Made by a program: the position numbers and the translations under genes
In this document: positions 7,186-13,362 of the stretch, in pieces
Position numbering within the stretch: the first letter of the stretch is position 1
How the letters are laid out: each line of letters begins with the position of its first letter
Virus record (IMG/VR): IMGVR_UViG_3300046736_000171
Location: 1-40,329 of that record
Length of the DNA stretch: 40,329 nucleotides
From: a virus
Strand: one strand, 5' to 3'
The notes under the pieces: model-generated
What the model was told of the DNA's origin: nothing
Database searches by the model: none
The model's input: only the letters and a program-made list of their open reading frames with translations

Positions 7186-7704
7186 ATGACCGAAGCTAAG
7201 AAAGTTCCAGATCTGACGCCACCTGTCGGTGGCATTAAGAAGACGCCCAAGGCGACCTTAACGCCGACTCCAGTTAAGGAAGCCAAGCCCCCGAAGGCCC
7301 CTAAAGAACCCAAGGCCGCCAAGGTGCCGAAGGAATCTTCGGGTGCAGGCTCCCCCCGCCCCCGCAAATATGAATATGGCATTAAGGCTGATGCTCAGGT
7401 TGTTGTCATTCTTGAACAGGCAGAAGCCGCGAAGCGAGCCGGTGTTGCTAAGGCATATGAATATGCCAAGGCAAAGGAAGACGGTACGAATGTCACGGTT
7501 GATGAATTCTACAAGGCGGGTGGCAATCGCCATGACTTGCGGGTCATGTCCCGCCGGGGTCTGATTAAGATTGTTTGGACCACGGGTGAAACTTTCCCGC
7601 AGACGGCAGTGGCTAAAGTCCCCGAGGCTCCGAAGCCTGAGGATGCAGCGCCGCCGGCCCAACCCACGGCGCCAGTTACTGAAGGCACTCCTAACGCAAG
7701 CTAA
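7186..7704 (+). CDS. Basic Lys/Pro/Ala-rich H1-like protein, probable nucleic-acid binder (172 aa)
   Basis: The N-terminal third (about residues 5-58) is a Lys-Pro-Ala-rich tail with repeated PKxPKE units (KPPKAPKEPKAAKVPKE), resembling histone H1 or TolA-like linkers. The centre (60-145) is a folded basic domain (IKADAQVVVILEQAEAAKRAG...VTVDEFYKAGGNRHDLRVMSRRGLIKIVW) and the C-terminus is Pro/Ala rich. The ATG follows CAGGAG; the longer frame from 7096 is promoter region. It has its own promoter upstream and an intrinsic terminator directly after it, making a one-gene unit, which suggests strong or separately timed expression. DNA binding is inferred from composition; the domain family is not known to me. 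Confidence 0.8.
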   Translation: MTEAKKVPDLTPPVGGIKKTPKATLTPTPVKEAKPPKAPKEPKAAKVPKESSGAGSPRPRKYEYGIKADAQVVVILEQAEAAKRAGVAKAYEYAKAKEDGTNVTVDEFYKAGGNRHDLRVMSRRGLIKIVWTTGETFPQTAVAKVPEAPKPEDAAPPAQPTAPVTEGTPNAS

Positions 7705-7726
7705 TCAAGCACGCGTCGTGTGATTA

Positions 7727-7755
7727 CGTGGCCCCGCAAGGGGCCACGATTTTAT
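7727..7755 (+). terminator. Intrinsic terminator
   Basis: A perfect 9-bp stem (CGTGGCCCC at 7727-7735, GGGGCCACG at 7740-7748) with a GCAA tetraloop is followed by ATTTTAT. It lies 22 bases after the stop of the H1-like gene. Read-through or reinitiation must feed the modification cassette downstream. Confidence 0.85.
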
Positions 7756-7767
7756 GGAGGATTCGTC

Positions 7768-8049
7768 GTGAAATACCCATGTGTAGAACTTTACTTTGAA
7801 GCAGAAACGGAAGGGGCACATATTCGTATTTGGCTGGCCACAGATAATGAACTGGTTGATTATGGGCCAAAGGTTGAGTACTTTCACAAATTACACAATC
7901 TACAGCTATTGATTAAATACCATAATCGCTTAGGAAATGACAAAATGATGGAAGTACTTGGAAAGCATCCAGACATTTCTGCCTTTCAGCTCATGCCGAA
8001 GTATATATCTAACAATATTGGTATAGTCGTCTATCGGGAGTGGCCATGA
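7768..8049 (+). CDS. Hypothetical protein preceding the kinase (93 aa)
   Basis: The family is not recognised. It is a small alpha/beta protein (CVELYFEAETEGAHIRIWLA, then a helical part with YFHKLHNLQLLIKYHNRL). I chose GTG 7768 because TGGAGG lies 7 bases upstream and the frame before it overlaps the terminator at 7727-7755. Its stop overlaps the kinase start (ATGA), so the two are translationally coupled and it may be the first gene of the modification cassette. Confidence 0.7.
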   Translation: MKYPCVELYFEAETEGAHIRIWLATDNELVDYGPKVEYFHKLHNLQLLIKYHNRLGNDKMMEVLGKHPDISAFQLMPKYISNNIGIVVYREWP

Positions 8050-8645
8050 AATCATACAATTTAAGAGGTACGAATGGAAGCGGCAAGACGTTCGTTGCTA
8101 GAGAATTGCTGAAGCAATCCAAAGGGGAGCCCTGCCTGTTTTTAGGCGCCAAAATCGCAGCCTATAAGGGTACTCTTTTTGGTGTACCATTCTATATCAT
8201 TGGATCGTACGCTACTCAATGCGGTGGCTGCGACACAATTCCAAAGGTCGCTTTGGTTGCGGACATTCTACGGGAGCTAATGACAAATAACGATATGTTT
8301 AATGTCTATACTGGTCCTGGTATCGTTTTCTTTGAGGGGTTGATGATTAGCCACATGCTGGGTACGGTCGGGGAAGTGCAAAAGCAGCTCGGCAAGCAAC
8401 ACAATGTTCTAGCGTTTCTAGATACCCCCTTAGATCTATGTGTCCAGCGTGTGATGCTTAGACGGGCAGCACGAGGGGACGAGCGGCCCTTCGATCCAAA
8501 GAATGTTATTAAGGATCATCCAAGGGTGAAATCTTGTATGGAAAATGCAATTCGGTATGGGTATAGAGTTCAGACAGTAAATCATCAAGACGCATTAAAT
8601 CAAGTTTTGCACGATCTAGAGATATTGAGTAAGGAAGTGTCATGA
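8046..8645 (+). CDS. P-loop kinase, probable 5-hydroxymethyl-deoxyuridine DNA kinase (199 aa)
   Basis: Walker A is GTNGSGKT (residues 8-15). A Cys-rich signature GSYATQCGGCDTI (53-65), a Walker-B-like strand IVFFEGLM (93-100) and FLDTPLDLC...RVMLRRAARGDERPFDP (124-147, lid-like arginines) follow. This set matches, from memory, the P-loop 5-hmdU DNA kinases of thymidine-hypermodifying phages, which activate 5-hmdU in DNA as a (pyro)phosphoester. Unlike some relatives, the helical partner is a separate protein encoded by the next gene, overlapping by 4 bases. The alternative is a deoxynucleotide monophosphate kinase; the CGGCDTI segment and the neighbour argue against it. The GGGAG site supports ATG 8046, not GTG 8040. 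Confidence 0.75.
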   Translation: MKSYNLRGTNGSGKTFVARELLKQSKGEPCLFLGAKIAAYKGTLFGVPFYIIGSYATQCGGCDTIPKVALVADILRELMTNNDMFNVYTGPGIVFFEGLMISHMLGTVGEVQKQLGKQHNVLAFLDTPLDLCVQRVMLRRAARGDERPFDPKNVIKDHPRVKSCMENAIRYGYRVQTVNHQDALNQVLHDLEILSKEVS

Positions 8646-9517
8646 TTAATTACAAGGAGCTATTTCAATACTGGATCAGTGAACGGGAAGCCATAAGAAT
8701 TGAAAAAGAGCAAGAACACTTAAAGCCTTGGTCTAGTGACCCAGTATTTCAAACTACTTATTTCTGTAATGTTAACAGAGAAAATGACAAAGTTACCAAG
8801 TGGATTCGTGAGAATTGGTCAATCCAGAAACTGGGATTGGACACTTATGAGTACGCAATGGTGCTCGCACGCTTTCTGAACTGGCCCCCAACCCTAGATT
8901 GCCTTACAGATCATAATGGGGATGTATGCATTTTACCAGAACAAGTGGAATCTACAATTACGAACTTGGCTAAGTTGGGGTTCAAAGTCTGGGGCAATGC
9001 CTACGTGATTACCTCTCACGGTATGCGTATGCCTAAAGCCACCTACCTATGCCAGCACCTACTCCCTGACGTTTATAGAGCCCTACCGGCGCTCAAAGCC
9101 GCAGGGGCGGTAGGTACCTGCGCGGCCATGGCGGGCGCCCTACAACGCATCACAGGCATTGGTAGCTTTCTGGCTGGCCAAATTGTAGCGGATCTAAAGA
9201 ATACTGTGGGACACCCGCTCTACGCGGCTCCGGACAAATTTAGTTTTGTCGTGCCCGGCCCTGGCAGCATACGAGGGTTAGCATGGTACCACTACGGTAA
9301 TGCCAATCAAATGTCTGAACGTACTTTTCAAGTACATTTTGACAAGTTGAGGGATGAAGTAAACGGATGGGGCCGCTTTGCCTATAATGGAGAAGTAGAA
9401 ATAGAATTCTGCCAAATTGATAGTCAAGATTTGCAAAATTGCCTGTGCGAATTTGATAAATATTGTCGGGTAAAATTCGGTACAGGCCGCAGTAAGCGGC
9501 AGTATCAAGGAGTATGA
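8642..9517 (+). CDS. HMUDK_hel / alpha-glutamyl-putrescinyl-thymine pyrophosphorylase-like helical protein (291 aa)
   Basis: Signature blocks are KPWSSDPVFQTTYFCNVNRENDKVTKWIRENW (29-59, split here by its conserved FCNVxREND core), LARFLNWPPTL (75-85), GNAYVIT (118-124), a helix-hairpin-helix-like block GIGSFLAGQIVADL (172-185), and APD...VPGPGSIRGL (196-213). These are the hallmarks of the helical family linked to 5-hmdU kinases and the pyrophosphorylases that swap an activated hydroxymethyl group for an amine or amino acid in hypermodified thymine. The start overlaps the kinase stop (ATGA). I cannot tell whether it is only the kinase's DNA-binding helical half or a true pyrophosphorylase. 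No extra catalytic domain is fused. Confidence 0.75.
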   Translation: MINYKELFQYWISEREAIRIEKEQEHLKPWSSDPVFQTTYFCNVNRENDKVTKWIRENWSIQKLGLDTYEYAMVLARFLNWPPTLDCLTDHNGDVCILPEQVESTITNLAKLGFKVWGNAYVITSHGMRMPKATYLCQHLLPDVYRALPALKAAGAVGTCAAMAGALQRITGIGSFLAGQIVADLKNTVGHPLYAAPDKFSFVVPGPGSIRGLAWYHYGNANQMSERTFQVHFDKLRDEVNGWGRFAYNGEVEIEFCQIDSQDLQNCLCEFDKYCRVKFGTGRSKRQYQGV

Positions 9518-9518
9518 A

Positions 9519-9872
9519 ATGTTTAAACTCTTCGTTATAACAACCTACGGCGTGCATTCAGGGGCTGGAGTTCATACTACAGTAGTGAAGTTTAAGGATA
9601 GGGACTTAGCAGAAAAATTTTGCAAAGTTGTGACAGATAGAACGTCGCCATACGTTGGAGTTGAAGTTATTAGACTTTATGAGGAACATAAAGTGACAAT
9701 TAAGAATGCAGAACCTATGGGAGATGTTCAACTTGAACGGTTACGCCGTAAGCGGGACCAAGCATGGGACATGGCTGGATTAGCGCGTAAAGATGGAGAT
9801 GAAGTGGCTGAACAAACTCGCACAGAAGAAGCCCGAAACTATGAATGTCTAATTAGGGAATATCTATCATGA
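9519..9872 (+). CDS. Unknown protein inside the modification cassette (117 aa)
   Basis: The family is not recognised. Residues 1-50 look like a small alpha/beta domain (KLFVITTYGVHSGAGVHTTVVKF...LAEKFCKVV); residues 68-117 are a charged helix (LERLRRKRDQAWDMAGLARKDGDE). It begins one base after the stop of the pyrophosphorylase-like gene, with AAGGAG 5-7 bases upstream, and its stop overlaps the dUMP hydroxymethylase start (ATGA). This tight placement makes it a candidate accessory or tailoring subunit. A short hairpin (GCCGC 9486-9490, GCGGC 9496-9500) lies just before its ribosome site. Confidence 0.75.
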   Translation: MFKLFVITTYGVHSGAGVHTTVVKFKDRDLAEKFCKVVTDRTSPYVGVEVIRLYEEHKVTIKNAEPMGDVQLERLRRKRDQAWDMAGLARKDGDEVAEQTRTEEARNYECLIREYLS

Positions 9873-10864
9873 ATACAATCAGCGGAAATAGTGCACCAGA
9901 AGTCTATACTGAAGCACTTTGGAAAGTTCCCCTCTGGGTGCTGCCTGAAAACAGTAGAAATGGGCCGGTACTTACTTGCCCGGAACCTGTATGCCTAGAG
10001 TTGACCAACCCGCTTCGTAGAGTATTGTTTGATCCAGTGCGAAAGGCCAATCCGTACTTCCATGTTATGGAATTCATATGGATGATGGCGGGAGACAATT
10101 CCACAAATTGGATTAGTCAATTCAATAAAGGGTTTAGAAATTATGCGGAGTTAGATGGTATGCACCATGGCGCCTATGGCCATCGGTGGCGAGAACATTT
10201 TGGTCATGATCAAATCCTACGTGCGGTAGATGAGCTTAAACTAAACCCTGAAAGTAGGAGGGTTACCATCAGTATGTGGGATCCCTCCTGTGATCAAGGA
10301 AGAAATGTCAAAGATGTGCCGTGTAATACGCATCTCTACCTAAGAATATTTGATGGTAGGCTGAATATGACCGTTTGCAATCGGTCAAATGACCTATTCT
10401 GGGGAATGCTCGGCAGCAACGTCGTCCATATGACGTTACTACAGGAGTTAATCGCAAATGCCTTGGGCATTCCCGTTGGGGTCTATCGAGTTATTACCAA
10501 CAACCTTCATGTCTATACTGAGATGCCACGGTTCGCAGAATTGTACGGGTCCAGGAACAGCCCTGATCTATATAAAGAACTGTGTTTGTCCCCATACAGG
10601 CTTCTGGCACCACACGAAGACATTGCAGATTTTCTAAGTGAATGCTACAACTTTATCCATAGTCCGAAAACTAGATATCAGTCTAGTTGGCTAACTGACG
10701 TAGCCCAGCCGATGTACTTTGACTATATGGATCGTCTGGGCAAGTTAAATAGTGATATGGACTGGCTTCCCTACATAGCTGCAGACGATTGGCGAAAGGC
10801 GTGTGAACTTTGGAGTGAATGGCATTACAATCCGGCTAAAAACATAGAGGAAAGAACAGCGTGA
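9869..10864 (+). CDS. Thymidylate synthase superfamily enzyme, probable dUMP hydroxymethylase (331 aa)
   Basis: The fold is thymidylate synthase-like: GAYGHRWR (101-108), an RR phosphate-binding pair (130-131), nucleophile Cys152 in VPCNTH, NRSNDLFWG (171-179, the RS-x-D phosphate/base site), Asn184 at the position that selects dUMP over dCMP, and NNLHVY (211-216, His and Tyr contacting the sugar). Compared with cellular ThyA, the His after the catalytic Cys is Asn and a Trp follows DLF, so it is divergent. Together with the adjacent 5-hmdU kinase-like genes, the best reading is 5-hydroxymethyl-dUMP synthesis from dUMP and methylene-tetrahydrofolate. Plain dTMP synthesis remains possible. Start and stop overlap both neighbours by 4 bases. 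Confidence 0.8.
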   Translation: MNTISGNSAPEVYTEALWKVPLWVLPENSRNGPVLTCPEPVCLELTNPLRRVLFDPVRKANPYFHVMEFIWMMAGDNSTNWISQFNKGFRNYAELDGMHHGAYGHRWREHFGHDQILRAVDELKLNPESRRVTISMWDPSCDQGRNVKDVPCNTHLYLRIFDGRLNMTVCNRSNDLFWGMLGSNVVHMTLLQELIANALGIPVGVYRVITNNLHVYTEMPRFAELYGSRNSPDLYKELCLSPYRLLAPHEDIADFLSECYNFIHSPKTRYQSSWLTDVAQPMYFDYMDRLGKLNSDMDWLPYIAADDWRKACELWSEWHYNPAKNIEERTA

Positions 10865-11331
10865 AAAACATCATAATTTGCGACATTGACGGTACGTTGT
10901 GCTCCGATGGACACAGAAATCATCTACTTCAAAACCCGAATAACCGGAAGTGGGATGAATATTTTGATTTATGCGACCAAGATCCCCCGGTGAAGGCAGT
11001 CATACAAGTACTTCGCCAATTTCACGGTTGCCAAATTTATGACAGCAACAAAATTGGACATGTCTATCGTGTTCACCTTATGACAGCCAGGGTTGAGCGA
11101 ATTAAACAGAAAACATTAGATTGGCTTGAGCAGCACGATGTCCCGTATGATGACATCACCTTTCGCCCCACTGACAGCAGGGTCCAAGACAATGTCCTCA
11201 AAACTCTCTGGGCTGACGCGCTTGGTGGACCCGACAGGGTATTATTTGTGCTCGAAGATCGTCAAAGAGTGGTTGATGCGTGGCGGCACGCGGGATACAC
11301 TTGTTTCCAAGTTGCTCCAGGTAATTTCTGA
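10861..11331 (+). CDS. HAD-superfamily phosphatase resembling the Pnkp 3'-phosphatase domain (156 aa)
   Basis: HAD motif I is DIDGT (D8, D10), motif II is LMTAR (Thr) and motif IV is VLEDRQRVVDAWR, closing with CFQVAPGNF. The end pattern (DR-x2-VV-x2-W-R...G-x2-C-x-QV-x2-G-x-F) is that of the phosphatase half of T4 polynucleotide kinase-type proteins; the kinase half is absent. Plausible substrates are 3'-phosphate DNA ends or a nucleotide/phosphoester in the thymidine-modification pathway. It starts with GTG overlapping the hydroxymethylase stop, so it is translated with the cassette. The fold is confident; the substrate is inferred. Confidence 0.82.
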   Translation: MKNIIICDIDGTLCSDGHRNHLLQNPNNRKWDEYFDLCDQDPPVKAVIQVLRQFHGCQIYDSNKIGHVYRVHLMTARVERIKQKTLDWLEQHDVPYDDITFRPTDSRVQDNVLKTLWADALGGPDRVLFVLEDRQRVVDAWRHAGYTCFQVAPGNF

Positions 11332-11341
11332 GGAAAATGCA

Positions 11342-11989
11342 ATGTCAAGAACTGAAAAATTGGGTTTTATAGACGTTTACGTAGAGCATATAGGGGGAAT
11401 GGTTACAAAGATTCAAAAAGCAGGGGTGGTCATTTGGCCAGCGGAGCCCCATACTACAGGTACGGAACCTATGCTTGGCCGAAGCACAGATAGAGCTGCT
11501 CAAATTAAGGCAATAATGGAATATGATGAATCTGCACGAAAAAAGGCAAATGATAGTATGGTTGGAGGTAATCACTACCGCATTCCTGATGCTGAGGGTA
11601 AATGCCCCCATTGCCATAAGGCAATTCAGCATTGGGACTGGGCTTACAATCTAAGGGGATTGGAATATGCGGCTACGAAATATATTGCTAGATGGCGGGC
11701 TAAGGGCGGTCTGGAATCTCTTAAGAAAGCCATTCACTATATTCAGAAAATTATCGAAATCAACTTTCCATGGGCCACGGTTACAATTACCATTCACGAA
11801 CAGCCTGGAAAAGACAAGGCTAGAAATGACGCAGAACTTGCGGCGGCCCACACTAATAGTGAGTGCATCCAAACAAACGCCAAGCGAGAAGCTGAAAGCT
11901 GCGCGGGCATGGATGGCCTCAAATCGGAGGATCCGCATGCGTGGATGGTCGCAGGAAAACGTGTAAAAACTAAAGATGATAGATTTTAA
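11342..11989 (+). CDS. DUF3310-containing protein with a CPHC insertion (215 aa)
   Basis: Residues 75-140 match the DUF3310 (SaV-like) pattern: VGGNHY (74-79), YNLRGLEYAATKYIARWRAKGGLESLKKAIHYIQKIIE (102-139; named here only by its YAATKYIxRWRxKGG core). This family is often labelled nucleotide kinase without direct proof. Unusual are the CPHC pair (88-91) inserted in the motif, a 70-residue N-terminal part and a charged C-terminal tail. ATG 11342 is preceded by GAGGA; the frame open from 11126 lies over the HAD gene and is a shadow. It is the last gene of the rightward operon and may act on nucleotides. Confidence 0.75.
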   Translation: MSRTEKLGFIDVYVEHIGGMVTKIQKAGVVIWPAEPHTTGTEPMLGRSTDRAAQIKAIMEYDESARKKANDSMVGGNHYRIPDAEGKCPHCHKAIQHWDWAYNLRGLEYAATKYIARWRAKGGLESLKKAIHYIQKIIEINFPWATVTITIHEQPGKDKARNDAELAAAHTNSECIQTNAKREAESCAGMDGLKSEDPHAWMVAGKRVKTKDDRF

Positions 11990-12062
11990 ATTTCTCGGGC
12001 GTAGCTTACACGCCGAGGTGGAGTTGCCAAACGTCCATCTCACTCCATGACCCTGAGCCTGC

Positions 12063-12083
12063 CAGGGTGTGAGCGGCAGGCAC
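12063..12083 (+). repeat. 21-base direct repeat, copy 1
   Basis: Exact copy of 12247-12267 (core AGGGTGTGAGCGGCAGGC). In this copy the flanking GCCTGCC pairs with GGCAGGC inside the repeat, exposing AGGGTGTGAGC in the loop. The copies start 184 bases apart and each is followed by an intrinsic terminator. Confidence 0.9.
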
Positions 12084-12184
12084 GAAAAACGGCAGTAGTG
12101 AGTATGTTCCGCTGTATACTCTACAGAATAAGGAAACTTACTATGGCAAGGCTAGCTAAGGTGCGATCTTAGGCTAGCACGAAA

Positions 12185-12220
12185 GGGAAGCTATGGCGCA
12201 CCATAGCTTCCCTTATTTTA
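12185..12220 (+). terminator. Intrinsic terminator 1 of the convergent region
   Basis: A perfect 12-bp stem (GGGAAGCTATGG at 12185-12196, CCATAGCTTCCC at 12201-12212) with a CGCA loop is followed by TTATTTTA. AAA on the left side means the hairpin could also act weakly on leftward transcripts. It ends transcription about 200 bases after the last early gene. Confidence 0.85.
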
Positions 12221-12246
12221 CCCCAAAACCCTTAAAATCTGCCCGA

Positions 12247-12267
12247 CAGGGTGTGAGCGGCAGGCAC
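12247..12267 (+). repeat. 21-base direct repeat, copy 2
   Basis: Exact copy of 12063-12083. Here CTGCC upstream (about 12239-12243) can pair with GGCAG in the repeat, giving a hairpin with a larger loop that again exposes GGGTGTGAGC. Confidence 0.9.
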
Positions 12268-12360
12268 TGTTGAAGGTAAGGCGGCTGAGTTGAGTTCCGC
12301 CAAGTTTGGGACCCCTTCTTAGGGTAACCCCCAGCACCGAACACAATTACTCAACACGCA

Positions 12361-12394
12361 CCCCCGGACAGGTTATTGCCTATCCGGGGGTTTT
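12361..12394 (+). terminator. Intrinsic terminator 2 of the convergent region
   Basis: CCCCCGGA (12361-12368) pairs with TCCGGGGG (12383-12390); one C-A mismatch separates this from an inner AGG/CCT pairing around a TTATTG loop. TTTT follows at 12391-12394. It is oriented for rightward transcripts. Confidence 0.8.
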
Positions 12395-12519
12395 ACTTGC
12401 CAAATCTGCTGTTTATAGAGACCGCTGGGGCACGTTTGGTACCCTGGCAATACGGTAGTGGAGGGCCACTTTTGCCAACCCTATAAAGCTCTATATAAGT
12501 GCTTGTTTTTGTTAGGGTT

Positions 12520-12870
12520 TTAGGTAACCGTAATCACAACCACGCCAGGGATGTTATTAAATTTCTTACACCCCTCCCCAGAATGGTCTGATGCCACGCC
12601 ATCCACAATGGCAACGACGTCCCAGCAATACTCTGCACCAGACAGTAGGCCAGTAGTTATCTGTCCACCAGAAGAAAAAGAACCTACCCGAGTTTTGGTC
12701 CGCCCCTTCAGCCCTTGGTAAAGATCGTAGATCTTAACAGCTGTAGAGGGGATGGGGGTGCCATCCATGTATGCCGAAACCCCGGTAAATGTGATGGTTG
12801 CTGTATTTGCAATCTGACCAATCGCAGCAAGACTGATTAATGTTAGTACGATTCCCGCTAAAATTTTCAT
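12520..12870 (-). CDS. Exported small beta-rich protein, last gene of the late operon (116 aa)
   Basis: The N-terminus is a clear Sec-type signal (MKILAGIVLTLISLAAIGQIANTA), followed by a domain of about 90 residues with a fibronectin-III/Ig-like strand pattern (ATITFTGVSAYMDGTPI...VKIYDLYQG...GAEYCWDVVAIVDG...GVVVITVT) and two cysteines (in EYCWD and GEGCKK) that could form a disulfide. I chose ATG 12870 with AGGAA 6 bases upstream, not the ATG at 12918, because the short start places the signal first. It may be delivered to the periplasm or surface; its role in lysis, exclusion or adsorption is open. It starts one base after the stop of the 58-aa gene. Confidence 0.75.
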   Translation of the reverse strand: MKILAGIVLTLISLAAIGQIANTATITFTGVSAYMDGTPIPSTAVKIYDLYQGLKGRTKTRVGSFSSGGQITTGLLSGAEYCWDVVAIVDGVASDHSGEGCKKFNNIPGVVVITVT

Positions 12871-12871
12871 A

Positions 12872-13048
12872 TTAGTTCCTAAGATAAGTCCAAAGAATGA
12901 GCAGTACCCGCAAAGCATCCCCTCTAGTTAACCTTACAGGATTTCTATCAAGGATATCTTGAAGAATAACTCTATCAATTGGATTGATATTCGTGGGTGT
13001 TTCCAGCAGTTTGCCGATAATAATTGGTCCACCACCACCGCCGCTCAT
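12872..13048 (-). CDS. Small hypothetical protein, Gly-rich start (58 aa)
   Basis: This short gene reads MSGGGGGPIIIGKLLETPTN..., then NPIDRVILQDILDRNPVRLTRGDALRV and ends LLILWTYLRN. It starts with ATG at 13048 overlapping the preceding stop (ATGA), with AGGAGAAG 6-7 bases upstream, and ends at 12872, directly before the exported-protein gene. Without it there is a 175-base hole in a gapless operon. The C-terminus is hydrophobic and helical but too short to be sure of a membrane segment. No family is recognised. Confidence 0.7.
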   Translation of the reverse strand: MSGGGGGPIIIGKLLETPTNINPIDRVILQDILDRNPVRLTRGDALRVLLILWTYLRN

Positions 13049-13362
13049 GGTTTCTTCTCCTGTTCAGGTTTCAATTGTTTTGCCTTTTGGGCTGACCAGC
13101 TTTCATCTGGCTTTATGATGTTAGCTTGCATCAGCTTACCATCCACTTGCATTACATAGTACTCCAACATACGAGTTTCTACTGAGGACTCCCGTGCGGC
13201 CCAGAAGCCAAAGGCCGTCAGCCCCATGGCCGTTCCGCATAGAATGGCAAGTACAACCAGCAAAGGTACGACTTTACCGCTGTCCAACATAATTACACTG
13301 GCCGCGCGTTCCCCTATTTGTGGGGACGCCCAGCTACCGCCCAAATTAGATTGCTCCATCAT
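13045..13362 (-). CDS. Single-pass membrane protein with charged C-terminus (105 aa)
   Basis: There is one strong membrane helix at about residues 31-54 (VVPLLVVLAILCGTAMGLTAFGFW), preceded by a soluble N-terminus and followed by a 50-residue Lys/Glu/Gln-rich tail (AQKAKQLKPEQEKKP). Start overlaps the previous stop (ATGA) with GAGGG close by. Its place near the end of the late operon, next to a second one-helix protein, is where holin, spanin or virion-membrane genes are often found, so it is a lysis candidate, but no motif proves that. Confidence 0.7.
   Translation of the reverse strand: MMEQSNLGGSWASPQIGERAASVIMLDSGKVVPLLVVLAILCGTAMGLTAFGFWAARESSVETRMLEYYVMQVDGKLMQANIIKPDESWSAQKAKQLKPEQEKKP

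Larger units (their letters stand above)
11990..12519. other. Convergent intergenic region with stacked RNA hairpins
   Basis: This 530-base region separates the rightward early operon from the end of the leftward late operon and has no long gene. In order it shows: a bulged hairpin near 11993-12017 (CTCGGGCGT with ACGCCGAG), TGGAGT near 12019 with ACTCCA near 12043, GCCTGCC with GGCAGGC (about 12058-12082), a TATACT -10-like box (12115-12120), a possible 9-codon minigene (12143-12172), a bulged hairpin GCTAGCTAAG with CTTAGGCTAGC, terminator 1, a second copy of the 21-base motif, GGCGG (12280-12284) with CCGCC (12297-12301), and terminator 2. It may encode small structured RNAs. Confidence 0.6.

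Noticed and set aside
11126-11341. N-terminal extension of the DUF3310 gene
   Set aside because: It lies over the HAD phosphatase gene; ATG 11342 has a good ribosome site.
11990-12519. tRNA gene in the convergent region
   Set aside because: Several hairpins exist but no cloverleaf with a GTTCRA T-loop or an acceptor stem can be assembled; the same holds for 1683-1902.
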